Assembly: GCA_032622095.1 (NCBI GenBank)
Contig: CP136065.1
Coordinates: 18,280,134-18,344,133 of the forward strand
Direction: 5' to 3'
Origin: Siphonodentalium dalli
Taxonomy: Eukaryota; Mollusca; Scaphopoda; Gadilida; Siphonodentaliidae
Length of the DNA: 64,000 nt
The position numbers were made by a program, and so were the translations under genes. Shown piece after piece: positions 36,001 to 45,510 of this stretch (position 1 is its first letter; every line of letters begins with the position of its first letter). A model generated the notes under the pieces. It did not search any database, was not told where the DNA came from, and was given only the letters and a program-made list of their open reading frames with translations.

Positions 36001-36860
36001 GACCCCCGTGGCCAACCAAAAAAAAAACAAACTACTAATTATTTTCCTATGGTTTTGTTAAAAATTATGAACTTAAATGGTCATCAGTTGGAAATGTTCC
36101 AACCTTCGTGGGGGTGTCAAGTTGTAAATTTTCAACACTTGGAAAGCTTGAGGCCAGTCTAATGCTATGGATATTTGGTTGCGGTTTTCATGTTCAAAGT
36201 TTTTCTCCCGCTGTGCCCAACTATGATCTGATTTTCAGGTTCAGATCTCTGATTTGTCTTCTACTGGCAGAACCATGGCCCGCCCAGTGCATGATCACAA
36301 GTCTACTGATCCATTCAGTCAGGCATGTGAAAGAACAGCCAAGCGGGTTGCAAATTGAATTACGCAAATATGTTACCCCCCCCCCCCACGGAGACTCTCT
36401 AGCCATACGTCCCTGTCCGCTATGTTTATTTTACCACGTGGTTTTAGATAGGCATACTGACGCAATATAGTGTATACCGCGTTGACCTCAACTTGCTATT
36501 AAATTGTTAAAAAGGTACAAGTACATGTCCGACCTAAAATATGTATAAAATACCTACGAAATAGCTATATATAAAACCAATAATTTCCACTCCTCAGAAT
36601 AGTAACATTAATTTCGTCGCTTGGGAGTCAAAAGCCACATGTTTTTCACTAATTTTTACGTTTTAGAATTGATATAAAACTTCCTATTTTAGCCGTTTTG
36701 ACCAAAACCCTTATGAACGCTTTATGCCATTTTAAGAAATTATTTAGATTCGTCTTGAATTAAATGCGACGTTTGTTCCAACAGACGAATTATGAATTAA
36801 ACTCGAGTCTAATTCTAATTGAATTCGATTCGTCGGTAGTGCTACGTTTGTTCCAAGGGT
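33022..36860. mobile_element. 3.8-kb fold-back element with TA target, inserted in LINE
   Basis: Starts ACCCTTGGAACAAACGTCGC and ends with the inverse, flanked by TA on both sides (33020-33021, 36861-36862). The arms 33022-34191 and 35762-36860 are close inverted copies; the left arm has an extra ~95 bp near 33358-33450. A second inverted pair (about 35193-35420 and 35540-35768) lies inside. At 35522-35538 two termini meet head-on (CCAAGGGTAACCCTTGG), so the structure is effectively two elements end to end around 35530. About 1 kb at 34192-35190 is unmatched in the right half. The word AACAAACGTCGCA recurs about eleven times in both orientations. No transposase is visible. Confidence 0.85.
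35047..35192. repeat. Hairpin inside the fold-back's unmatched segment
   Basis: Left arm AAGAAATAAATACAC...CTGATTGTAGGA and its reverse copy TCCTACAATCAG...TATTTATTTCTT have ~65-bp arms with a short loop (CTCCGCTACGCGTCG). The innermost ~45 bp (GTTGTACCACAAAAAACTGA region) is perfect. Similar AAATAAA-type outer ends occur on the hairpin at 30490-30661, which suggests related hairpin elements. Confidence 0.88.
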
Positions 36861-36862
36861 TA

Positions 36863-37045
36863 GGTAACCATTAATACGATACATGATCCAAAGCCTTCTT
36901 CTACATCTTAGCATATTACGTAATTGTATTCGTTATATATATTATTATCACACGTTTTGTATATACTTTTTCCATTGCATTAGCAAACTGTCCTCGTGTG
37001 GAATTTTTGCCAATAAATAATTATCATATCATATCACAATTCTAC
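36863..37045 (+). pseudogene. LINE 3' end, continuation after fold-back
   Basis: Joining at the TA, the reading continues after the element with a few residues, stops, and then SKAFFYILA-like sequence. A 3' UTR follows, ending in AATAAATAATTATCATATCA. That tail resembles the short simple repeat ends of CR1-like LINEs. The two halves therefore appear to be one dead LINE copy interrupted by the fold-back. Confidence 0.6.
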
Positions 37046-37437
37046 ATATTTATGTGTGACGGAACTCCGCCGACAGGTGAATTCATTGAGAAATCATTCC
37101 ACTGAAAAGCGCAGTGCACGCAACAAAAACACAGGCCGCTGTAAGCAACGGAGATCTATATTCGACCAGATGTGCAAACCCATTGCAGATACATGCTATT
37201 TGCTTTGATCACCCATCCAATTCTTTAGTCAGATTCGTCAACTTGAGTTTAAACGACCGGATGTAAACCTGGTGTTGCAGTCATATCATTATAATAAAAT
37301 GTGAAAACTCGTATAGTGTTGATGTTTATCTATATGTATATAGAAAGAGATTGGCCCAATCATATTAATCACCATGGAACTATTATAATATTACATGAAT
37401 CCGACTGAGAAATTCCATGCATGCAAAAGAGAGAAAT
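37046..37437. other. No gene recognised
   Basis: Non-coding stretch between the LINE end and a short tandem array. Confidence 0.4.
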
Positions 37438-37546
37438 AACTGTTTTGTGGTCCTCAATATGACATTGCATGAGATAACTGTTTTGTGGTCCTCAATATGA
37501 CATTGCATGAGTTAACTGTTTTGTGGTCCTCAATATGACATTGCAT
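37438..37546. repeat. 38-bp tandem repeat, three units
   Basis: The unit AACTGTTTTGTGGTCCTCAA followed by TATGACATTGCATGAG occurs at 37438, 37476 and 37514, nearly without change, so the duplication is recent. Confidence 0.95.
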
Positions 37547-37900
37547 TCACATGCACATTTTGTTTAATGTATCGGATGACCGAACGTATACAGTGGAAAT
37601 TCAGATAATTTTCATTTCAGTACAAAAGTTAACAAATAGAACCAAACGATATGATATAAGCGAGCACGATAACGAACTGATATACACCTCTCATCTGAAG
37701 AATAGTGAAAAGCGAAAAGAGTGCTCTCCCACCCACATACCAGAATTAGTGGGGATGGAGGCTATCGGACCTGCTGGTGTGTTTGTGGAACTGACAATTC
37801 ATTATTCGAGATCATAACAGATCATGGAGTAATTGTTAGATCGCATAAAAAGCACGAATAAGCCGAAGCTTATAACCAGATCCATTTGATCTCTTTTGGC

Positions 37901-38706
37901 TTAAATGGGAACTGTACACTAAATCGGCAATTTAAGGGACCATCTCCTTGTATACTCATCATAATATATGCTACGAATGAATGAATTTGAACATAGTAAT
38001 TATAATGAACATGCGTTTATGAGTTGAGTAATAAACTGATTTTCATTATAATTACCATGTTGTTTGCAACGTTCATAAAGCGTGTATTTTGCACTAATCC
38101 ATGGCTCAAATTCATTCATTGCATATATTGCAATGAGATCGACAACGAAGAACACTTTTTTATTTACTGTATACTACATTGTCAGACGAGCGCGCACTAT
38201 TTTACGAGAACTTATCTCCCAATCTGTTAAACATCCCCAACGAGGAGCTATTTAAACAAATAATGACCAGTCGCGACTTAAAATCTATGCGGGCTCTGGC
38301 ACACTTCGTCCACTGTGGATTTAAAAAGAAAGGGGTTTGGCAACCGCGTAACGAACTCCTAAATCGAGTACAACTAAAAAGAATTAACAAAGATTCTTCG
38401 ACTTGAGACCATGCCGGTGTTGCCAGTTTCAAATCTGAATGGTATACATGCCAACCATCTACATATAGTATCACAACTTATGGGAGGCATATACCGGTAT
38501 AACATATGTATATTGCTATCTCTCATCGTGTACCACCATATATCATTGTTATTACACATGTAATCCGTCCATTCTGTCCTGTTATTCTGTGTTCATGTAC
38601 ATTTGACCATATATGGTGTACCGTACAAATAAACATGATTGATTGACAAAGTATAAAAGGAGATGGTCCCATAAATGGCCGGATTTAGTATACAGTACCC
38701 CTTTAA
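37901..38706. mobile_element. MITE family F, copy F2, carrying a LINE insertion
   Basis: TTAA bounds both ends (37901-37904 and 38703-38706). The left end reads ATGGGAACTGTACACTAAAT and the right end, in reverse complement, AGGGGTACTGTATACTAAAT; both continue GGGACCATCTCCTT. The copy at 58071 has the same interior (AATTATAATGA, GCACTAATCCATGGCTC in reverse). Here that interior breaks off at about 38126 and resumes at about 38647 with AGTATAAAAGGAGATGG, the gap being a 5'-truncated LINE. Confidence 0.82.
38126..38640 (+). pseudogene. 5'-truncated LINE end nested in MITE F2
   Basis: Reads IYCNEIDNEEHFFIYCILHC, the C-terminal C..C...EEHF...YC motif of LINE ORF2. A frameshift near 38178 leads to SDERALFYENL...RALAHFVHCGFKKK (frame 38179-38406). 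The 3' UTR follows and the tail is AAATAAACATGATTGATTGA at about 38626-38645, typical of CR1/L2-like 3' ends. It has the same protein signature as the LINE at 32830, but the sequences differ, so they are separate insertions. Confidence 0.8.
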
Positions 38707-38997
38707 TGTGTATGTTATAAATGTATTTATGTGTCTGTCTGAGAAATAAATTATTGTTTACACTAATTTCCAATTAACATGTGTGTAATTAACTTTAACA
38801 TTAAACATGTGTCGAGTAAGTCCACGGAGTCTGCGTATAAACGGCTGTTAGAGTGGTATAGAAAGGCAAAGAGACTAATTCAATTCAGACCTTAAACCCT
38901 TGAGAACTGGAGATGATAAATCAGACCCTGAAGCTTTAAACATGCAGTGCTGGCAGTGCTGGTATACTTATACTGCATTTGCGCTTAAACTTATTTA

Positions 38998-39257
38998 TTA
39001 ACAATTTCTATACTAAATGAACTCTCCCATTCAGTTATAAAAGTATACACTGGATTGGTCTATTATTCATTTGGAGGGTTGTTCGTGTAATAATAGCAGA
39101 CGATAGACTGCCGAAAAGATAAACAAGTGCAAAATAACTGATATTCATTGGTGGAAAATGTTCAGATAATAAGTTCAACAAATTTGTTGAACTTGTTATC
39201 TAAACATTTCCAAAGGGTTAACTACTCATCAATGAGTATTTAATACAGAAAAGTTAA
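38998..39257 (+). mobile_element. MITE family D, copy D1 (TTAA-flanked, with hairpin)
   Basis: TTAA at 38998-39001 and 39254-39257. The body shares CTATACTAAATG, TCTCCCATTCAGTTATAAAA and GGTCTATTATTCATTT with D2 and D3. A hairpin at 39153-39211 is built on AATGTTCAGATAATAAGTTC. TCATCAATGAGTATTTAATA lies near the right end. No coding capacity. Confidence 0.78.
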
Positions 39258-39956
39258 CTTAATTATTACTGAAACGCCCGGGTCCGATGATTATACCGTT
39301 ATGCGCACATGTGTGCATAGTCTAACACTGCATTACATCTTTTCAAAATGGATGATTGAAGTATCGCGCCAGATTATTGAAGGAACTGCACGGTATAATA
39401 TCATTCTATCGAATTTCGCTGCATTACTCCTTAATATGCGGAATCGCAGCATGCCAATTATAACTAGAAACGAAGGACACGTGAACAAGGCGAGATTTCA
39501 TTTTTATGAGACCGTCTTCATACTCCCATGGGCATTCTGAGATTCAGCATTCGACAGCCAATCATATAATCAATTTATTCTCACAAACTTTATGAAAGAT
39601 GTTATTTCAGGGCAAATAGAGAGTTCTAGATTGAAATCTTATAACTTCCCAGTCTAGAAATATCATATTATACGAATCGTCATGGTGCGACGGGATATCG
39701 TGGCAATAAAATGTGTGAATATCTACGCGCAAGCAGCTGCCATATTCAATGATAATTAGAGTATGGCACTTTTCATGTCTCACTGACAGGTAACGAAATC
39801 ACTCTGTTATGTTGCACTGACTTCGTTTGGAAATAGAACATAGTTGTTTGACTACTGGATAATATTTCCTCGCATCGGGCACAGAGAAATAGAGTTTGTT
39901 TCGCATGACTGACAGGCGAAGTTAGAAGTTTTTTCAGTCTAAACATCTCCGTCTAC
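39258..39956. other. No gene recognised
   Basis: The frame 39301-39540 has no domain or splice context. Otherwise ordinary non-coding sequence. Confidence 0.4.
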
Positions 39957-41307
39957 TTAAGCTAGAAACACATGTTTGCGGTTGCGGCAACGTTATTTTT
40001 ACCAGGATGCGTTTGTCGCAGATAAAATTAAATAGGAATGCACTAACACCCGCACGTTTCGATAAATTTGATATAGTATTATATCGTGAGAGACACGTTG
40101 ATAAACCTATATTTATTCGGTAAAGTTTCATCAGATTGTGGACCGATTTTTTGAAAAACCAAAGAATAATGAGCTTAATCGAGCTCTTACTATTTTAGAT
40201 TTTAAAATATTTTGTATCTTGAAAGGAATTGGTATATTATAGTTGCTACATAGATACAGTTTTTGGGCTAATGGCTATATTAGTGGGTAGAGCTTGCAAA
40301 GTTAGCTTGGTGAGGGGAGTAATGTTGTTGTTTGGTATATATCTTTGGGTGATTGTTTGGATTGGGATCGATACGAGCGCATGTATGAATCTATAGTCAT
40401 GCAGTTAGGTTGGGGATACATACATGTTACTGGTGCAAACTGGTATATTAGTGGGTACATGTATACATAATTGGGGTTGAGTTCAATTGGAGGGCATGCA
40501 GAATTAGGCTTGATGTGGGAGGGTAGTATTGCGTGTTTGGCATATATATTTTTGGGAACTATACACGTATTGTGGAAAATTGGTGTCAGTAGGAATATAT
40601 CTCGGTTTTGGAGTCGGGTTCGATCTATAGGCATGCATATTTAGGCTTCCATGCTGAAGATGAATTAAATACACTACTATTGGCCAGCTTCAGTATGACC
40701 ACAGTCAGGATTCGCGCTACCGATTGGCAATTTAGTAAATTGCTATAAAAAATTAATTTGCACCAAAATAATCAGGATTTGCTACAAAAATTGGCATCTA
40801 ACTTTTTGGCTTTTGGAAATTGACCCCCATCGGGCATAAAATAAATTAAGCTTGCAGTTAATCGGTCGGCAACAAAACACACATTGATATCCGGTCGCAG
40901 CATATAGGTAATTTGGTCCTAGTTGAAAGCGTATAACAGATTTGCGGCTTATGTCACATCGACTTATTATATCGCTTGGGTAAATTTAGAATTTCTGCTC
41001 GATTTTAACACTGAGTACGGCCATTGATTCCAATTTGACAAACATTTGTCAAACAAAGGGCTTCCTGAAATCTAAACTGTGAATTTTGGGCCAGCATAAA
41101 ACCCTGACCACAACGGAATAAACCCCCAAACAAGTGCTATAGTAGTTTCGCAAAACAAACGCATCCGATGAACGGATCCGGTAAAATTCGTTGCCGCAAC
41201 CGCAAACATGTTCTATAGTTGTTTCGCAAGACAACCGAAACAGATGAACGGATCCGGTAAAGTTCGTTGCCGCAACCGCAAAACATGTGCTTCTACATGT
41301 AGCTTAA
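39957..41307. mobile_element. Element H2, related to the Harbinger-like H1
   Basis: The left end TTAAGCTAGAAACACATGTT and the right end, inverted TTAAGCTACATGTAGAAGCA, both lead into TTTGCGGTTGCGGCAACG. TTAA lies at 39957-39960 and 41304-41307. Subterminal sequence (GTTATTTTTACCAGGATGCG, GGATCCGTTCATC) matches H1, and the right end is partly duplicated with a ~78-bp period (about 41135-41285). No transposase is readable. H1 does not show a clean TTAA, so the target of the family is uncertain. Confidence 0.55.
40270..40640. repeat. G/T-rich degenerate duplication inside H2
   Basis: Two diverged copies with a period of ~200 bp share TATTAGTGGGTA, GCA--TAG-CTTG-TG-GGG and GTGTTTGGCATATAT. The plus strand is strongly G/T rich. 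The 110-codon minus-strand frame at 40302-40634 reflects this bias and has no recognised domain. Confidence 0.5.
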
Positions 41308-41743
41308 CCTATTGGACATAAATCGTAGACATACATGCACATGTGTGCCAGAACACATGTGGGCTAGCGACGGCTTTTTCACAAAAGGCATCAGTAATTG
41401 CTAAAAGTTGGAAAAACTAGAAATATATGTCAGTAACGATGTCAGTAACACATACTATGTAACTCATTCACAAGGGTCAACCGCAGTCTAAACTACCAGA
41501 ATTGATCTAACTTTCACTTATAACAAAATAAAAGTTCGTTTTTCCCCTCACATAGTGGTATTTTTGACAATCTTGAAAGGGAATTTTGCCCCCTTTGTCC
41601 TCTTCGGGGTGCAGGAGGGTTACTATAAGTTGTCTCCAGTTAACTGGTATAGACGGCACACGATGCTGAGTTGACAAAATCATGTCAGTGGTGCAAAAAG
41701 ATCTGAAAGAACGAATTATCCACAAGCATTCATCATACATGGC

Positions 41744-41978
41744 GTGAATAAGAGTACAAGAGAAAGGACCGTGAATAAGAGTAATAGAGAAAGGACCGTG
41801 AATAAGAGTATAAGAGAAAGGACCATGAATAAGAGTAATAGAGAAAGGACCGCGAATAAGAGTAATAGAGAAAGGACCGTGAATAAGAGTAACAGAGAAA
41901 GGACCGTGAATAAGAGTAATAGAGAAAGGACCGTGAATAAGAGTAATAGAGAAAGGACCGTGAATAAGAGTAACAGAG
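41744..41978. repeat. 27-bp tandem repeat, ~9 units
   Basis: The unit GTGAATAAGAGTAATAGAGA-AAGGACC is repeated about nine times. 27 bp is nine codons, so both strands stay open across it (NKSNRERTV on plus, TLIHGPFSI on minus). The 200-codon minus frame at 41507-42109 is an artefact of this. Confidence 0.96.
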
Positions 41979-42030
41979 CCTTGCGACTCAAAGTCCGTCA
42001 ATACCACACGGTCACCGAGGCGCCTCGTGT
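41979..42030 (-). repeat. tRNA-like SINE head (reverse)
   Basis: On the minus strand it reads GGTGACCGTGTGGTATTGAC then TTTGAGTCGCAAGG. This matches the plus-strand head at 42223-42265 (GGTGGTCGTGTGGTATTGAC, TTGAGTAGCAAGG). It ends where the 27-bp array begins. Confidence 0.55.
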
Positions 42031-42217
42031 GTTGTATAGTCCCAGACATGTTGAAAGAGCAATGCTCGGCATGTTTCGGAGACGTATATGTAACATGCTG
42101 CTGTGCCATATCTGATATATATAGCTTACATACAATAGAGACCTTAAAATGTGCATATAGTGTCCTAAGTGCGACGTCGGAATACAGCGGCCATTTGAGC
42201 TTCCTTTTTTTGGTGTT

Positions 42218-42318
42218 GCTTCGGTGGTCGTGTGGTATTGACTTCGGACGTTGAGTAGCAAGGCGCGCTCGCCGTCAGGGACCGGGGTTCGAATCCCACC
42301 CAATCCCAAAAAAAAAAT
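42218..42318 (+). repeat. tRNA-derived SINE head with poly-A
   Basis: The A-box-like TGGTCGTGTGG (42225-42235) and a near-perfect B box GGGTTCGAATCCC (42285-42297) are spaced as in a class II (long variable arm) tRNA. The sequence then goes into CCCAAAAAAAAAA. Acceptor-stem pairing is not evident, so I read it as a SINE or tRNA pseudogene and not a working tRNA. Confidence 0.6.
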
Positions 42319-42429
42319 TAGCACTGTCTCAAAAAATTAAATTTGCATCTCAAAACAGTTGTGTTTGACAGAGAGAAAACTTATCATTGTGAAACACATC
42401 TAAAATACACAAAGAGAACATAAAACTAT

Positions 42430-42620
42430 ATATCCATGGCGCCAATACAAAAGTATAATCAATTACTGCATGGACTGCATAAAAAATAAAGCTTCAAATC
42501 GAAATAGCAAGAACAGGTTTGCATATATTTGGTAGGGATTATTCACGGTCAATTGTTTGCGTTTCTACCTTTGCTCAATAGAAAGCATCTTTTCACAATT
42601 TACAGTTACTTTCATCACTT
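42430..42620. repeat. Dispersed repeat, unfilled paralogue of the B2 insertion site
   Basis: ATAAAGCTTCAAATCGAAAT, GGTTTGCATATATTTGG and TTCACGGTCAATTGTTTGCG occur in the same order at 47846-47970 plus 48406-48420, where MITE B2 splits the last phrase. This copy is uninterrupted at AATT 42551-42554. Family unknown, non-coding. Confidence 0.7.
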
Positions 42621-42857
42621 AAGCTGTCACTTTGTCTGACATTATATATATTATTGAACTTTTCAATTCTTTGTTATCTGAAGTTTGACATTTGTCTCGC
42701 TGCAGCTTGTTCTACTTGTGCTATATTCTCTACTCACATCTTTTCAATTTCTTGCGATTGATTATTCATTCAGTGATGTACTTGTTCAATAAATGATTAT
42801 GTGCAAAACATAAGTTGACAAAACGTTTGCCCCAATCCATTATTATACAATAATCGC

Positions 42858-42950
42858 AATTGACACGAGGAATGTCAACCCGAGGAAGCCGTATAGTCCG
42901 AGTTGAATATCGACTTCCAAGGGCTGACAATATTCCTCGTGTCAACCAAT
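42858..42950. repeat. Diverged hairpin, sister of 43160-43272
   Basis: TTGACACGAGGAATGTCAAC and the reverse-complement arm ending ATTCCTCGTGTCAAC form an imperfect inverted repeat. It is followed by AAGGCGATAACTG, the same terminus as the neighbouring perfect hairpin element. Confidence 0.65.
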
Positions 42951-43137
42951 AAACAAGGCGATAACTGCTTTATTATAGGAAACGCGCTTTGATTTGACAA
43001 GACGTTGTGACGTTGAACGTCGCTGGGAAAACCTGATCTATTTTCAGGTCTGATAATAAGTTATGTTAACCCCTGAAGTATCTGACGACACTCATAACTG
43101 TTATTAACCTGTTGTTTAATTAATGAGGTGAACATTA

Positions 43138-43291
43138 TACAGTTATCGCCCGCGATTGAGTGAGACACGGGGATTTGTCGCCCGCTCGAGACCTGGAATG
43201 TCACCCGAGGGGCCGCCAGGCCCTCGGGTGACATTCCAGGTCTCGAGCGGGCGACAAATCCCCGTGTCTCACGAAAACAAGGGTGATAACT
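43138..43291. mobile_element. Hairpin MITE with 52-bp perfect arms
   Basis: The arms 43160-43211 and 43221-43272 are exact reverse complements (starting GTGAGACACGGGGATTTGTC) with a 9-nt loop. Outside them the ends CAGTTATCGCCC (43138) and, inverted, CAGTTATCACCC (to 43291) form short terminal repeats. GC content is far above the surroundings. The frame 43201-43422 overlaps it by chance. Confidence 0.88.
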
Positions 43292-44307
43292 GTTTTGTTA
43301 TCTGACAAAGGAGTACACACGAACATCCTTAATAGCAGGCATAAATGCGCGCATATATTCTTTAATCCAGTTCGAAAAGTTAATTTTATGTTGGAATCAT
43401 CGCTATTTAGAAAATAAAACATTCATAATCTGGATCAATTAACATACCCGTCATTCGCGCAGCTATTCTCCGGTCAGTTGGCTGGTTGCATGGTGGAAAT
43501 CGGTTCACGGAAAGAGGAGCAAAGCAATTTCGAAGTTGAGTAGCCATGCAGCGAAATGTTCGGTTTCGTTTCAAATTTTAATGGCCGTGAAGACGCCGAC
43601 AGACGTGTTAATTTCCAGATTGCTAAAATGTGAAACTAACACGTTGTAGTGGTGCAAAAAGAATTTGACATATGTCACAGATTGTTACGCAACATACGGG
43701 TATTCTCTGAAGTCTGAGGAATGTATTGAAGAAAAGAAATAGTCAGTTGATAAACAGCAAAGAGTGGCTATTTGATCAAGCACATAAACGTAGTTGTAAC
43801 GTATGTACATCGTATGTGCAATTGTCTGCAGCAAATACCAACTGCATAATAAGGTTTATCTATTTGTCCCACGGTCTTTATTATTGATATAAAAAGGTCC
43901 GATAGGAATATTACACCTTATAACATATATGTGTCTGCGATAACACAATTTATACATAGCGTGCTTTAATAGCAAATACAAAAACACACAATTATGCAAA
44001 TTAGCAAACACCCGAGTTCGCGGTTGTTATGAAACAGTGGGGTTTATAAAAACAGTGTTTTTCGAAATTATCAGAGAGCTGTCAGAGAATCTCTGCGTGG
44101 TGAGTTCTTCGTAGTTCTATGTTTGCTGGTAACAACTGAGCGGTCAATAACTGAGACAATGTTACCCTCGAGGGTAATATGGTGATTTATCGCCCGCCAC
44201 GTGACGCACTCTCAGCCAATCAGAAGAGAGGAAAATGGGATGAAGGATAACAACATCAGATATCTCGATTTTTTCGTATACGTTTAAAATAGGAATCAAA
44301 CCATGAT
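43292..44307. other. No gene recognised
   Basis: A TTACCCTCGAGGGTAA palindrome followed by TTTATCGCCCGCCACGTGAC at about 44162-44207 recalls the hairpin family above, but without arms. Otherwise featureless. Confidence 0.4.
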
Positions 44308-44308
44308 G

Positions 44309-44310
<2 letters not shown>

Positions 44311-44364
<54 letters not shown>
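44311..44364. repeat. AT dinucleotide microsatellite
   Basis: 27 AT units, ending exactly where an RTE-like repeat begins. Confidence 0.98.
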
Positions 44365-44365
<1 letters not shown>

Positions 44366-44366
<1 letters not shown>

Positions 44367-44714
44367 TAGCTGGTGGACCCGACTTCATCCGGGCTGTTTC
44401 CCCTCTGCTTTTCGGCGAATTGCGCGATTTGACCGTGAATTGACAATTTGACCGGTCCAAAACACTCCCCGGACAAAAGTATCCTAGGTATCAAATTTCG
44501 TCGAAATCCGTCCGTTTTACCAGATTTGACCTTGAATTGACCCTTTTGAAGGTCAAAGTCAGTTCTGGGTCACGATTTGACCCGTCCAAAACACTCCCTG
44601 GACAAAATTACCTCTAGGTATCAAATTTCGTCAAAATCCGTCTGGCAGTTTTCCCGGCCATAGCTAACACACACACACAGACAAACAGACAGAAGTCACA
44701 AAATATATATTAGA
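44366..44714 (+). repeat. RTE/SINE-like repeat, copy 1
   Basis: Begins CTAGCTGGTGGACCCGACTT, contains two units of the AATTTCGTCGAAATCCGTC/GACCTTGAATTGACC type, and ends with a CA-rich stretch and AAATATATATTAGA. Same family as the minus-strand repeat at 3770-4340. Non-coding. Confidence 0.7.
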
Positions 44715-45510
44715 CTAGCTGGGAACCCGTCCTGACGGGGTAGAGTCGTTGTGTTGTTTTTTTTACACCAACACCCCGAAAATGGTGGAAATCGGCCCAG
44801 CGGATACCGAGATACAGGTTCAAGGTCATTTTAAAGGTCAAGGTCACGCCGCTACCCGTTGAAAATGTTTGGCTACCCGAACCATCCCTACCTACGATAT
44901 TTCATCCCGATCGTCCTATCGGATCCCGAGATAGAGAGTCAAGGTCACTCGAAGGTCAAGGTCACGCCGCACGGGCATCCGGGTGTGACGAAATTGCTCA
45001 GCGCCTCACACTACTCGTTTCCACCAAATTCGGTGTAAATCGGCTCAGCGGATCCCGATATATGAGTTCAAGGTCACTCGATGGTCAAGGTCACGCAGCA
45101 CGGACAGACGGTCAACCTACACCAAAACCCCAAAAATGGGGGAAATCGGCCCAGCGGATCCCGATATACGGGTTCAAGGTCATTTGAAAGGTCAAGGTCA
45201 CGCCACACGGGCATCCGGGCGCGACGAAATGGCTCGGCGCCTCACACTGCCCCCCCCACATACCAAATTCGGTCCAAATCGGACCAACAGGAGCCGAGAT
45301 ACAGGTTCAAGGCCATTCGAAGGTCAAGGTCACGCCGCACGGACAAACGGATGGGCCTATGTTGGTTCCCGGGTGATACTACGTGCCCATACCAAGTTTC
45401 GTCCAAATCAGTCGAGTCGTTTCGGAGTCCACCGCGGCCACAAGGACACACACACCCTCACACACACAGACACACAAACTTTCCTCAAATATATATTAGA
45501 TATCAAGGAA
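44715..45510 (+). repeat. RTE/SINE-like repeat, copy 2 (longer)
   Basis: Starts CTAGCTGGGAACCCGTCCTG and ends CAAATATATATTAGATA after a CACACA tract, like copy 1. Four to five internal units carry GTTCAAGGTCA, GAAGGTCAAGGTCACGCC, ATCGGCCCAGCGGATCCC and GCACGGGCATCCGGG. The overlapping frames at 45081-45524 and 45136-45621 (R/S/H-rich) are readings of these units and not genes. Confidence 0.72.

Noticed and set aside
41507-42109. 200-residue minus-strand protein with TLIHGPFSI repeats
   Set aside because: The repeats are the 27-bp array, open on both strands because 27 is a multiple of three. Flanks are SINE sequence.
42218-42318. Functional tRNA gene
   Set aside because: A and B boxes are present, but acceptor-stem pairing is not seen and a poly-A follows. 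A related head occurs in reverse nearby, as for a SINE.
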